From assembly GCF_932274485.2 (NCBI RefSeq), contig NC_065887.2:9024001-9088000 (forward strand): DNA of 64,000 bases, read 5' to 3'. Below are positions 41,892 to 54,055 of the stretch, piece by piece; position 1 is the first letter of the stretch; every line of letters begins with the position of its first letter. This stretch comes from Patella vulgata (lineage: Eukaryota; Mollusca; Gastropoda; Patellidae). The translations under genes and the position numbers were made by a program. A model generated the notes under the pieces. That model made no database searches and was not told the DNA's origin. It saw only the letters and a program-made list of their open reading frames with translations.

Positions 41892-44545
41892 CCATGATTA
41901 CCATATTTTATAGCAATTATATAATATAGAGGATTGTTTCAATGGGTCTGGTTTCTTCAAATGCAACCTTTGGTATTTTTGCCGTTGTAATTATATTAAA
42001 TCTATAACTATTATACACCTCTCAAACCAGCATTGATTACACTTTTTTGGAACTGTTCAGTTCAGTTTAATCAAAGTGGAATTCAAAGAGAAACTGGGGC
42101 AGATTCAGGAATTTTTACGGGAGGGGGTTCGCCAGGTTCCTGCTAAGGAAATTTGACGGTTCACAATGCATGATGCCATCGTCTCCAAATTATGTAGGCA
42201 TATATATACTGTTTTTTTTTTAAGAGAGTAACCCAACACACCGTTTAAGGTCAATTATTATTATGAATTAATAGGATCACATTGTAATTTAATTTCATTG
42301 ATGCAAAGCTTTTAATTGTGATATCAGTGATATCATGTCTATATCATTATATCACGCTTTGAATGCTCATCCCATCCTACTATCTGATCATGAAGGATAA
42401 TGCATACGACCGTGACATTACAATTTCTTTCATTGTAGCAGAGCAGGGGAGAGGTTAGGGTTAGGGTCCTACTTTGCTGCTCAAACCGGGCTAATGATGA
42501 CAGAAACTTTACTGCTATGATTCCTATGACTAAATACATGTAACTATTCAGATACACCAGGTTACCATTGTAAATGTTACAGTATTTGATAAGTTGATAA
42601 TATTGGTTGTCATAGCTACACGAATATTGCTATATAAAGATGGATTATAACTTATTAACTGTGATATTATGTTTTAGAAATTATATTCTATATTTTGAAC
42701 TATTTATTGTGAATCATTATGGAATAACATATGAACTACTGAAATGATGTCTTACTGTTCTATACCAACTCAGCTAACATGATGTTATAATGTGCTCTGA
42801 CTATGAGGGAAATTGTGTTCAGACACCCACGTTTCCAAGGCCTGTGAGCGGGTAGAGGTGTGTGTGTGGTGGGGGGGGGGTGCCAGCTGGGACACATGTC
42901 CTGGGTCCTAAGCCTAGAGGGGCCCAGAGGTATGCCGAGTAATGTTTTAGAAAATAAATGTTGGTATTAATTAATAAAAAAAAGTACACTGTTACTTGAT
43001 CGTAAAGTAAGAAAATCGATGACCTTCCTGAATGTGGGTACCTAGTGGCGTGGGTACTATAGGATTAGAATCGGTGAATTATAGGCTCTCGCCACCATCA
43101 GGGTATCTTGGACCCGATAGATAATCGGGGCCTAGACCGGGGGCGAAATCATTGAAGGCCAACACAATTTTCGTCAAGGACGCTGAGATGTAAGATTAGG
43201 GCACGTGATTGTTGGCGAGATTTTAGATTAGGGTAAGGTTGAGATTAGCGTTAACCCTGTTTACATCTCATGACCTTTGACACAAATTGAAGTTCGCCTG
43301 ATTAAATAGATCTGTAGAATACGACATTGTCGCGCTCTGTCACCAGTGATAATACCCGGTAAAACCGACTAATAGGTTTGGCAATTTTAAACATCGAAAA
43401 TGACTTGGCATGTATCTTTCAAATATTTTTCGAGCATGGGTGGGAGGGGCGAGAACCACCACGGGCACCGCTCCCATCGCCGAATTGCATGTTGCAGGTA
43501 CTGCTCGTTCCGCCCACTCTTTATCGAACGGAGTTAGGTTTTTGTCTTATCCGAACGACTACACCATTTTCCTTGCCTTGCCCTCCACCACTGACAATAG
43601 GAACCATGCTAGAAAATCCACAAAATAATTAAACACAAATATACATGTATCCACAAAGAAGTCTCGTGGTAAATTATATATTCAGGTGTTGGAAGCAAAG
43701 TCCGTTTCTTTCCTGATCTTCGTGTACGATTTATAAAGAGAAATCGGGTTTAACGTCCCCACCCTCTCTCTCTCTCTCTCCCTCTCTCTTAATCGCCTTG
43801 ACACTTTTCCTTGCCAGAACATCAATTCATCCTGTGCCACTGACCAGGGGAAACGTGGCTGAAAAATCCCCCTGCAACCTTATCGGAGAAGGCTGGCGAG
43901 AGAGTATTCGCCTTACCCACTGAACTTTACTTCCGTGGCTTACTCTGGGACAGGGAAAACTGGGATCTAGTCTGTTTTGGCGTAATCTGATTAAAACACA
44001 GATCCTATTTCGTTTCGTTTTTTATAGTTCAAAATTTCGGTTTACTTGTCTTTACTTGTATATAAAAATGAAACGAAATATAAATCTGTATTTTAATAAG
44101 ATTGGTTTTGGCGTCTATAACCGTGAGAGTAAAGAGGAGATCCTGATGAAATCCTCCGAGATTAGACACAAGTTTGAACAAGCTAAAATAAACCCACATC
44201 TGCAACATATCCATTTTTGGGTGTGGTCGCATTAGGAAGAACGGTCATAGGTTTTTCTATGTTTGGCAAAAAACAAAAGTGGGTCGAAATCCTTAAATTA
44301 TTAAAGTAACTATTTCGTGGTGCAAAATAAGATTCTCAGTTATATAGCCCATGTATAAAATCGAATTACTGCAAATTTAAGACCAGCTGTATCATGAGAA
44401 ATACCAGAATTGCAGGTTTTAAAATACATGTATTAAAATTTTAACAGTGCAACATAAAATCAAGTGTCCCGAACAAAAGATAAATTCAATGACCATGCGG
44501 TGTTATAAAGTAATATAACTTTATTTAATATAACTTTATTTAATA

Positions 44546-44925
44546 TTAAACATGCATTATGCAAGAGCTAAATCTGCCTATCGCAGGTCTTTCTTTAGGC
44601 CTGAATTCTGAAATGTTATATAAACTATTATAATTAGACATTTATTAACAAAACAAGACCATAATCGACACTCGAGATTTTAACTAGATTAAAACGGCTC
44701 GCCATTTAAAAATTCAATTTAAAAATGGGAAAGCGAGGCTAAGTCCCGGTTATACCAGTGTCCTGGTTACCACCATGCACACATCTTGTCAAAACTACAA
44801 ACAATGATAACTTGGCTGCGAATGAAGTAATTTGGATGAAATTTTCTTTTTTTACCATCTAGTTTTGAATTATTATAGCAAGAATGACCAACTCTTTATT
44901 AAACTTATAACTAATGTATCTTTAA
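44546..44925 (-). mobile_element. TTAA MITE, opposite orientation
   Basis: It begins TTAAACATGCATTATGCAAG and ends TAATGTATCTTTAA, the inverse arrangement of the copies at 41493 and 55931. Confidence 0.82.
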
Positions 44926-45654
44926 ACATCCACATTCAGTTTCAGGGACCTTATACTTTCAATACAAACTTGTGTGATATCATCAAATAAAACACTCCGG
45001 AGTAGTAATATCCTTCTAAAGTACGTGTTACTGATGATCAATCTGTTTTACAGACCTAATGCGACATCCGTCTTTTATCTCTGTCCAAGATGACTGACCT
45101 TTAAAAGGTCAGACCGCTGTAGTTCTAAGGGTGACGTCACATCATAATGTTTACCAACAAAGCAAGGTGGCATCGATAACGCCAAAAAAGATTACTTCTG
45201 TGGCTTGTTTTTGTTGTTTTAAAACAAACACGAGCAGGTCAATCAGATTAGACGGTAAAAAATGTACTTCTGAAAGAATTCAGAGTAAACAAACAGAAAA
45301 AAACGTCAAATTGATGGTCACACGTGCGTTGTAGTAATATGAACTGGTACGGGCAAAATTATATCGTTTTACCCATTTTACGCCTCCGCGTACTATTTTC
45401 TGTACCTATTTACGCTAAATATGGAATATTTTTTTTATCAAGATATACTTCAAACACCTTTATTTATTTTTCTAATACTAAAAAAAAATGTTTCAGAATT
45501 TAATTTGTCGAAAGAAAAAAGTTAATATTTTGTTGTCATTAAGTCGCATCGATGTCATCCTTATCAGTGATTGTAGCGGCCAAGCGAATATTCACTGCGG
45601 ATTAGTGTGACTGATGATGTCGTGTGGGATAATTAACTGCTATATAGTACAGTA

Positions 45655-45903
45655 ATGCCTAGGTCCCATTGCCTGGGCATGTTTTGCCTCGGTGATGTAC
45701 TAACCATGGAAATTTATGAGCATGTTTTCCCGACAATGCAAGCTTTGATATTTTTCGCAGTTCTCCCGAGGCCCGCCGATGGTTCCACGTGGCTCGCCAT
45801 GCCCCCGAGTTCCCCTTGGACGCCGTGGCCTTCTGAGGCCCATACATTTTCATCGGTAGTACATCCCCGAAGAAAAAAATGCCCAGTGGGACCTAGGCAT
45901 AAG
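45655..45903. mobile_element. GC-rich MITE with ATGCCTAGGTCCCA ends
   Basis: The left ATGCCTAGGTCCCATTGCC is the inverse of the right end (CAGTGGGACCTAGGCAT). The next inner motif GGGCAT/ATGCCC also pairs. It is about 250 bp and clearly GC-richer than its surroundings, which suggests a recent arrival. Its open frames in both directions look like chance. Confidence 0.82.
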
Positions 45904-45930
45904 TTTTAGCTGTACTGATTATCAGCTATA

Positions 45931-46594
45931 TTAAAGATACATTATGTAAGATTAAGATAATGTAAAATGAATATATTGAAAATTTCTTTCAAATTACTTC
46001 ATTCTGAGGCAAGTTATCAATGTGTGCATTGATTGTTTATTACCATAGAATCGGTACTTGTCAATCGAAACCAAGTCTCAGTTAGGTTATCTATTTTTTC
46101 ATTAAATCTTTTAAAGGCTCAATACCACTCTTGTTGTAACTGAATAATATGTCCCAATCTTTATTCTGGTCAACAAATTGTACTATTTTAGAATATTTCA
46201 ATTAATTGATGATACAAATTTCATCTTAACACACCTTATTTAAAACATTTGAAAAATTCAACATAATGGTTTGAAACGTCTAACGTAAACCTTTTCAAAT
46301 GAAACTTCGATTTAAAAATTATTTCGAACTCTCTGGACAAGTAAAATAGGATGTAATGGATAATTTACACAACAGGTAGGACACTTAAACATCTAGTATT
46401 TAGATAGAGATATTATTTATTTTCTGGAGCTTTCAAGCCAGCAAGAGTGTTATTGTCCCTTAAATGGAAGCTGTGATTTAGTCTACTTAAAATCAGTTCC
46501 ATCCGATGGCCCAGGGATTTATATATAACATTTGAAGCCAGGAAAAAAAGGACTCAAAATAGGCAGATTTAGCTCTTAATAACGCATCTTTAGT
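45931..46594 (+). mobile_element. TTAA MITE carrying a second TTAA MITE
   Basis: The outer element starts TTAAAGATACATTATGTAAG and ends near GCATCTTTAG. Inside, 46111-46463 begins TTAAAGGCTCAATACCACTC and ends AAGAGTGTTATTGTCCCTTAA (imperfect inverse). This is one TTAA element inserted in another. Confidence 0.72.
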
Positions 46595-46599
46595 AAATA

Positions 46600-46605
46600 T
46601 TTAAT
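46600..46605 (-). terminator. Possible TRIM polyadenylation signal (ATTAAA)
   Basis: On the minus strand ATTAAA lies about 310 nt after the stop at 46915. No AATAAA was found closer. Weak evidence. Confidence 0.2.
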
Positions 46606-46914
46606 GTTCACTGACAACACTATAAGCAGTACATCACACAATAATACTTGATGTTTCATACAACGACCAAACATAATTTACCAGTCTGAAAGAGTAGAAA
46701 ATGTCCGATGACATCAGGTAAGTTTCGTTGACCGCCAATATACTTCAAATAATTACCAATCAGTCTTCGGGACAGATCAAATAAGATTATGCTAATATTT
46801 ACGACGCGACCAATTGTTCAATTTAGCTGGGATGATATCACAAACTAAACGAGATCACAGTGGTATTTTTGCCATCCACTGAGCCAAATCTCGCCATTAT
46901 ATCAAATGTAGGCT

Positions 46915-48156
46915 TTAACACCTTTCTATGCTAATTATACTAACTATAAATTGTATGGTAAACTTGTTGTTGGTGTCCAAGAAACCAGATTCACGATCTA
47001 CCAATTTTTGCCATTCAATACCAGTACTCTTACCACCACTGCCGCCAGGCATAAAGCTACATGAACACTGTCTTTTGACAGATAGATTTTCACATGCGTT
47101 GTGTAGGAGTTTCCAGCTATAGTTACATTCACACTTGTTAATAGTTTCATCGTCTACATCACCCAACCACAGATATATACCAAACGGTAGAGACACATCT
47201 GTAGAACGTTTCACACCTACGCGCCAGGACATCCCATTTGCATTTACCTTCGATTTTAAGAAAGAATCTGACAACACCTGGTCAACATCAAAACTTACAG
47301 TAAACGTGGAATCATCCATGGTTGGTATTTTACCCAGTAGAGGTGTTAACGATTGTGCACCAATATCCGCCAAGGAATAGTAAGGAGATCTGACCACTGG
47401 CGTTTGTAAAATTGTTGATATGTCAAAATTTGTTTTTTCTTGGAGATCTTTTAAAGTAGTTTTACCTACAAATTCAATCACAGACTCGTGTCTTAAACCC
47501 ACATCTGAGTAGTCGCGCCATTCCTCCATTATCGATCTCATCTCGTCACATTCTTTTATCCATGTGTTCGTTGTCCTATTTCCTTCTTCACACGACTTCA
47601 TTATTTCGTCCTTAATCGCCTCTGCTTTTCGTTTACATTCTTGGTATATTGCGTTCAGCTGCAGATCAACGTTGCAACAAGATTTTAAGCTAGACTCGAT
47701 AAATTGAGATTTGTTGGTTTTCAGAGTCTCTGAATGTTCTTGCAGTAGTTTTATCTTCTTCTCCGTTTCTGTCTTTAGCTTCAAGAACTGGTGTTTCAGT
47801 TCGTTTTCCACCTCTTCTAAATCGGCTACTGTGTGATTTTTATGATCCCCAATAACACACATGGCACAACATGGTTCATTACAGTCCTGGCAATAGACTT
47901 GGACTTCTTTCGTTTTGTGTTTGAAACAAAAGTCTTTCTTATTACGACCCTCACTTTCCAGATAAAAATTACCCGGGAACGCACTAGCCCCGCCTTCTGG
48001 AACTTGTATTTCTGAACGACACATAGAACAGTTGAATTTGTTGAGTTGAGTTTGTGCCTTGATGTGATCGCCTAAACATTTTTCACAAAAGGTGTGACCA
48101 CATGGCAGTAGTTTAGGCTTAGTAAAGTCTTCCAGGCAGATAGAACAGGTAGCCAT
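46915..48156 (-). CDS. TRIM-like RING/B-box/coiled-coil/MATH protein, 413 aa, intronless
   Basis: Probable E3 ubiquitin ligase of the tripartite-motif class. The RING is C3HC4 with C4, C7, C19, H21, C24, C27, C43 and C46 all present. B-box 2 has C77, H80, C89, C92, C97, C100, H105 and H108. Residues about 110-235 are helical and charged, as in the coiled coil that makes TRIM dimers. The C-terminal part (about 285-413) has beta-strand patterns like a MATH/TRAF domain (SWRVGVKR, FGIYLWLGD, GIEWQKLVD, FTIQFIVSII) instead of PRY-SPRY or NHL. TRIM37 is the known RING-Bbox-CC-MATH protein but is much longer. The start ATG at 48156 begins right at the RING, and the reading frame is unbroken. An intronless gene of this type often belongs to a lineage-expanded family. 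Substrate unknown; an immune role is inference. Confidence 0.9.
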   Translation of the reverse strand: MATCSICLEDFTKPKLLPCGHTFCEKCLGDHIKAQTQLNKFNCSMCRSEIQVPEGGASAFPGNFYLESEGRNKKDFCFKHKTKEVQVYCQDCNEPCCAMCVIGDHKNHTVADLEEVENELKHQFLKLKTETEKKIKLLQEHSETLKTNKSQFIESSLKSCCNVDLQLNAIYQECKRKAEAIKDEIMKSCEEGNRTTNTWIKECDEMRSIMEEWRDYSDVGLRHESVIEFVGKTTLKDLQEKTNFDISTILQTPVVRSPYYSLADIGAQSLTPLLGKIPTMDDSTFTVSFDVDQVLSDSFLKSKVNANGMSWRVGVKRSTDVSLPFGIYLWLGDVDDETINKCECNYSWKLLHNACENLSVKRQCSCSFMPGGSGGKSTGIEWQKLVDRESGFLDTNNKFTIQFIVSIISIERC

Positions 48157-48338
48157 TTAGTTGGTTGCACTGATTAAAGCATGCAAATTTTACAAACTTC
48201 TGCAATATCACTATTATTGAGGATGCGTGCGTTAGATATAGTTATTCCACACACTATTTCACTATCGGCATCACCTGGTATTCAATCGTTTGTGCTTCTG
48301 AATCCCAGGTGACAGGTATATCTGCATTTAGCTATACA

Positions 48339-48592
48339 CTGCTGCATCATATTGTAGTTATTGTTGCTTTGTATCTTTTGTACGGGATAACAATATATAA
48401 AACAAAATGGTCGTCTAGTGTTGGGTGTCACGAGTTGTTTTTGACTAGTTTGACTCACAGGTTGACTGCTGCATCATATTGTAGTTATTGTTGCTTTGTA
48501 TCTTTTGTACGGGATAACAATATATAAAACAAAATGGTCGTCTAGTGTTGGGTGTCACGAGTTGTTTTTGACTAGTTTGACTCACAGGTTGA
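48339..48592. repeat. 127-bp tandem duplication upstream of the TRIM gene
   Basis: Copies at 48339-48465 and 48466-48592 appear essentially identical (CTGCTGCATCATATTGTAG to GACTCACAGGTTGA). They lie about 180-435 bp upstream of the TRIM start codon, where promoter sequence is expected. Confidence 0.93.
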
Positions 48593-49367
48593 AGTTTGAT
48601 AATCCAACGTTATATTATTTCTCAAGAATTTGATATGAATGTCCATTCCCGCTAGCGTAGACTTCTGAAATTCACCTGCATAACTTCACACTGAGTTACA
48701 AACAGTGACAAGGGCCTTATACGTCAGAACCCCAAGCGGCACATAACATTGTTGTAGGTATGACGCACGTCAAATTATCCTTAGATCGTTTCACTGCTGA
48801 TCACCTTAACAGAATGGTATCGACTTCAATGTCAAGAACAGTTTTGCCTATTTCAATACATGCTTATGTATACACCAATACAATCATTATGATATTTATA
48901 ATACACTATACAACAGTTATATAATACGTGAACCAAACATCCTGGTCTATATATATCACGGTAACCTATATACCTCTATACCCGTTTAAAGGTGGTGGTA
49001 ATTGGTGACTGGAGATTAAAACATGAATAAACACAATGTTACACTACTTTTGAAATGTTTTTGCTTTTTTTTTAAATTTATATAAAACATATTGTCCGGA
49101 AAAGTATACATTTCTTAGCAAAGAAAATTTTTATTTCATGTGTCAATGATTTTTAAGGGTGGGAAATAATGCCCATGGTCGTATAATAGTGAGTTGATAA
49201 CCTATTGAGCAAAAGACATAGAAATAATTATGTTTTGACTGTCTTAGAAAATATGAAATTCTCGCTTTAACATACCCACACTATCTGATGAGTCGAATCG
49301 CATTAAATCGACTGTTTGTACTTAACGACAGTGACCGCGAAAGCACACACGCCTCTTTAAAATAAAA

Positions 49368-49368
<1 letters not shown>

Positions 49369-49427
<59 letters not shown>
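49369..49427. repeat. (TA)n microsatellite
   Basis: About 59 bp of nearly pure TA repeats. Confidence 0.97.
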
Positions 49428-49431
<4 letters not shown>

Positions 49432-49833
49432 TTAAAAATGTGTCTTATTGTATGCAGTCGTGTGTGTTATTATTATTCATATCTTTTCTATGCATAGTGC
49501 ATCACTGTTAGTCAGCTACTTGTACAACGATACACGACTTGTTATCTAGCCAACGATTTCATTTCATATTAAATTAAAATTATACACGATTATTTGTCAC
49601 CATGCAGGGAGTTCAAACCACGATAAGGCGGCATTTCTATATGACGTTCGGAACAGTGACCTCAGCTCAGCGCTGTATTTTGAGAATATTTCAGATAATA
49701 TTTTCTTTTCTTTAATTATTCTTGGCTCTGTTACTAACAAAACAAAAGTGAATATCTTCTTATATATTTATCCCAAACATCACTGTTTATAACAGTTTAA
49801 GAAAATTTTAAGAAAAATTGCTAAGTAGGACAT

Positions 49834-50342
49834 TTAAAGCAACAGTTGCACCAATACAACTTTCTGTCGAGTTTATCATTAAATGATGAAGGTGAGATAA
49901 AGGCGGGTTTTCTTCAAGGGAATATAGCTCTATCTTTCAAACCTTGAAATAGACAAAAAATAGTCCTAAAAGCACATATTAATGTAATATGAATGTATGT
50001 AAAGTGATTTATATTCAATTTTCGAAAAAAAAAATATTGTTAATTTTTAATCAATTATATTCGGTTTGTGAATAAGCCTTTACTAATTACTCCCACATTG
50101 TGCTGTAGGATATGTTTTTATTTGTTCTTTACAAAATGACACCCGAAACCATAGGGCACATGTCTCGTGTACTGATTATAAAATGTTAATTGTGTCTTAA
50201 ATATTGGATATTGGGATCCTATAATTTCACGACAAGATAACAACGTCAGTTTTGATTGAAATTGATCAATATTGAATTCTAATTCGTGTTTTTAATTTCG
50301 AACATTATGGAAAATATTGAGTTAGTGACTAAGCTACATTAA
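49834..50342 (-). mobile_element. TTAA MITE, TTAAAGG type
   Basis: Second copy of the element at 40583-41072, in opposite orientation, with TTAA at 49834-49837 and 50339-50342. The interior is diverged, with TTGATCAATATTGAATTC and ATAGGATCCCAATATC-like landmarks. Confidence 0.75.
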
Positions 50343-50485
50343 AGGATAAATACTACTTCTGAGTGTTTCAGTTTCATTTGATGTCTCTTGTGGGAAAATC
50401 TGTTTATGTCACAGGATATGGAAGTTTTGAAGAAAGGGCTTTCATCTTAATGATAAAATGTTACTTGCTAATTTTACATCTACAT

Positions 50486-50698
50486 TTATAAGTGTGATCG
50501 GGCGCCAGTTTTTGGGATTAGTTTAATAATCGATTGTCTTTGTGACTCTGATAATTGCTTATGTTCAAAACTATAGTTAAACAAAATTAGTACTAATGTA
50601 TTAATAACAGGCCAGTATTCACGGTAAAATTCTATATCCAATCCATCTAGGTAGACAACCATGTAGTTCTCGTAGGGAGAAAATGTGGGAATTTCCAT
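50486..50698 (-). mobile_element. L1/Tx1-type LINE reverse-transcriptase fragment
   Basis: The minus-strand frame gives LDGLDIEFYREYW and LSESQRQSIIKLIPK. These match the start of the reverse-transcriptase domain of L1/Tx1-clade LINE ORF2 (commonly SPGLDGLxxEFY ... SQxxxxIxLIPKK). Only about 70 codons remain. It is a different LINE type from the 3' ends at 21150 and 59827. Confidence 0.75.
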
Positions 50699-52870
50699 CA
50701 GGAGACTCGCCGAATCTGCATGGGAGCGGGTTAGAGAGACTAATTTTATTATAACGCTTTGTAACTATTTAACCTATATGTAGCAGTGCTTTATATAAAA
50801 GGTAGAACCGAAATGTGATATGTGTTGTTCCTGTTGATGATATCAATTAAGATGCAGTATATTCAATCACATCGTGAAGCTGTCATTAACGTGGGATGAC
50901 TAAGTGGCATTTCAAGATACGTCCTACATATGCGACAAGAAACAATAGTAGACGATCAAGGGCTGTTCCAAAATATGTAGGAAGAAACGATACATTGGTT
51001 ATACGCCGGATGTGGTGACCGGTTTTAGTGAGTTATACGCTCTCCACGTCTGACATTCGACACATGGTGCTACAATAGCCATAAGTTCATTAGGTATTTA
51101 ATGTGATCGAAGGTACCAATCTCCTCACATTAAAACTTTGACAAACATACTTAGCATATATTTATACATATTAGTCAATACATAGTGTTACCCGTCTGAT
51201 ATAAAGTGGAATAAAATTTGTCAATCAATCCCAGCAATCATGGCATGAGTTAAAGAGAGAAGGAGTTGGTACCCCATCACTGTCTCTGTCACATAAGCTA
51301 TCACGAAAATCTCTGGCACTTTTCCATTTATTTCTCCTTTATTTTAACCCATTCGTTTGCCATATCTATAAGATCATTAGGTATTTAATGTGATCGAAGC
51401 ACTTAATAGGTACCAATATCCTTACTTAAAATTTAAAAAAAACGACTTAACATATATTTATGCATAAGCAATACATATTGCTACCCCCCTGGACATTTTG
51501 ATACAAAGTGGGAGCACCACTAGTTTCATACCTCCGTGTTCGGCATTCAAGCGAAAAATTATGTTGATTTAACTCTGTCAAGGAGAGTGACAGTACAATT
51601 GCTTTTGCCGTTTTATTATGTTTATATTCCCTAAGTGTAATATTAAATAGCGACGGCTGGCTTTACACCTAGAATGTTAAATACGCAACTCAAAGTCTTG
51701 ATGTACATTTATAATATATAAAAAATGTGGAACCAGCCATAGGAATTATTCTTTACACCTTAAGACTATGATACATGTGATGTCCATGGCCGTCAAACAG
51801 GGGGGGGGGGGTCGGGCGGTCTGAATATACTTGCCCCCCCCCCCCCTAAAAATTTAAAAAAAAAATTACATAGTAGGCCCAAACTCATTTATTTACGACA
51901 ATTATAAGTTAAGATTCTATCTGTATAAAACCTGTACATATCCCAATATGGTTTACATTCCTAAAATAAAACACAGAGAGAACCATCCTGGAAATATGTG
52001 GGAAGTGAAAATTAACTGTGTTCCATAAAATTGTGTTTAGTGAGCCTGTCAGTAATATTTTGTTAATTTTTTTCTGCCACTTATCAGAGTGAATCGCATG
52101 TACCAAAAAACATTAATTCCATAAACCAAATATTTATCGCCCGCTCAGCCAGCCACGTTACCATAATGCTTTTCACGCGGTGTCTGGGCCAATCAGCAAA
52201 CGAGTTGTGTAGACAGCATGGGCACATGGTGCTTGTTTATATTTTTTAGGGGTTTTAAAAAAGGGTTACGGTTAGTGTTAGGGGTTAGGGTTGCGGACCC
52301 CCCAATATATATTTCACGGCCACGCCTGTGGTGATGTCACATGGTACAGGTTTTATAAATAGTGCATTTTTTCATTTTTCTGTCTTGCACTGGTGGTTGA
52401 TTCACTATGATAATATTAGGTGTTGTGTACACGTGCAGAAGTGTCCACCAGTACTACTCAAGTGGGCAATTTACTGGGTCACTTATTATTCACACATACA
52501 TTAAATCAGGAAGCTTGGTGGTTTCCTGATCGTAAAGCCAAGCCCAGTTCTTTTTAATAGTTTGCAGTTGTATTGGATCAATTTTACGTGTTGTTTCTCA
52601 CAATCCATTTAAGTGCCCTAAACCAATTTTATTCCTTCTTCCCTAATTCTGGTCTGTAGTTTTTCTTCTTTGCCAATATTATAAGCGATATGGTGATAAT
52701 CTACTTCGTTCTTTTTTCATTATTTTAGGCAGTTTACTCCATCTCTTCATCTTCTCGCCTGCTGGTAGGTTAAATGTTTTAGACATAATGAGGTCTCGGC
52801 GAGGAACGTGGAAAAAATAAACTATAATAACAGGAGCCCCGTATGTGTTACCATCTGGACTTTTGTGGGG
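50699..52870. other. Spacer; dispersed duplication and G/C runs
   Basis: About 51078-51200 and 51365-51495 are two copies of one sequence (TCATTAGGTATTTAATGTGA, TACCAAT, CATATATTTAT). Poly-G and poly-C runs lie at 51802-51846. A short TTAGGG-like stretch lies at 52285-52303. No gene recognised. Confidence 0.5.
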
Positions 52871-53250
52871 GGCTAAGAATTTTTGCAGGAGGGGGTTTGC
52901 CAGGTTCCTGCGAAAAAATCTCCCCCCCCCCCCGGTTTGAATTTTTTTAAGAAATACATGGTCTCTATCGTCATTTTGGCGTATATACATACACATTGAG
53001 CTTTTTAAACAGAGAAATCCAAAATCCTGTTTGACGTCAATTTTTTTTATGAATTAATACGATGACTTTGTGATTCAATTTTATTGATGCAAAGCATTAA
53101 TTGTGATATCACATATGTCTATATCATTATCTCGCACTTTGAGTGCCCATCCTGTCGCACCATCTGACGATAAAGGATAAAGCACAATTATGACAATTTT
53201 CTCATAAAAAAGGTTGTTTTACAAAAAATATCATTTAGCTGAGCGGGGGG
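52860..53250 (-). mobile_element. hAT-like non-autonomous element, truncated
   Basis: It matches 58859-59228 (TTTTTGCAGGAGGGGGTTTG, GTCATTTTGGCGTATATACA). The terminal CAGGGG repeats are worn or missing. A third relative is at about 42095-42430. Confidence 0.65.
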
Positions 53251-53624
53251 AGGGGGTATTAGCAATATGCTAGTGTTTGGATATTGTCTCTTTATCGTTG
53301 TGAATTATTTTTATTGAAGAATGTGTGAAGGATTTGGGTAATGTTTTCCTCACCACCTGTAGGGATTGGCACTTCATATATCAGGATATTGTATTTCCTG
53401 TCGTGTTTTTCTAACATAATCAGGTGTTCATTCAGTTTCTGTAATTCTTCATTCCGTCTTTTGATATGTTGTCTATTCTATCACTTTCAAAGAAGCAGTG
53501 TGACTCACATGCCTCTATACGTTTATCCATGTCTTTACTTTCTTCTCTCATCGTGTGAATTACTTTATAAATTTCTGTTTATAGGGTTGTAAACATATCG
53601 TTCACATTGGTTTCTATATTATTA

Positions 53625-54055
53625 CCAGATTACAATGGTATGTAATTTATCTAGATCTACTCCATTATGGTAGGATTGTTCATATGTATGTACCTTTAAC
53701 CAGATTACAATGGTATGTAATTTATCTAGATCTACTCCATTATGGTAGAATTGTTCATATGTATGTATCTTTAACCAGGCTACATTGGTATGTAATTTAT
53801 CTAGATCTACTCCATTGCGGTAGAATTGTTCATATGTATGTATCTTTAACCAGGCTACATAGGTATGTAATTTATCTAGGTCTACTCCATTATGGTAGAA
53901 TTGTTCATATGTATGTATCTTTAACCAGGCTACATTGGTATGTAATTTATCTAGATCTACCCCATTATGGTAGAATTGTTCATGTATGTATCTTTAACCA
54001 GGCTACATAGGTATGTAATTTATCTAGATCTACTCCATTGCGGTAGAATTGTTCA
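53625..54055. repeat. 75-bp minisatellite, six units
   Basis: Unit starts near 53625, 53700, 53775, 53850, 53925 and 53998. Each has GGTATGTAATTTATCTAG and GTAGAATTGTTCATATG. Because 75 is a multiple of three, a 108-codon frame stays open with a 25-residue repeat. Lack of any other coding sign makes this a by-product. Confidence 0.93.

Larger units (their letters stand above)
40503..46914. other. Intergenic spacer between DLEC1 and the TRIM gene
   Basis: It holds TTAA MITEs (40583-41072, 41493-41891, 44546-44925, 45931-46594), a SINE-A 3' scrap (about 41095-41175) and a hAT-like fragment (about 42095-42430). SINE-B scraps lie near 42750-42825 and 43540-43640. Mixed SINE 3' ends occur at 43738-43920 and a GC-rich palindromic-ended element at 45655-45903. 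No coding exon is apparent in 42830-44540 or 44926-45650. Confidence 0.6.
48593..50485. other. Spacer with repeats
   Basis: Contains half of the 23-bp-ended TTAA MITE (about 49155-49272), a TA microsatellite (49369-49427) and a complete minus-strand TTAAAGG MITE (49834-50342). No coding signal seen. Confidence 0.55.

Noticed and set aside
52285-52303. Interstitial telomere-like TTAGGG (also near 42455)
   Set aside because: Only about two imperfect units each, one within a hAT-like element. Too short to mean a telomere relic.
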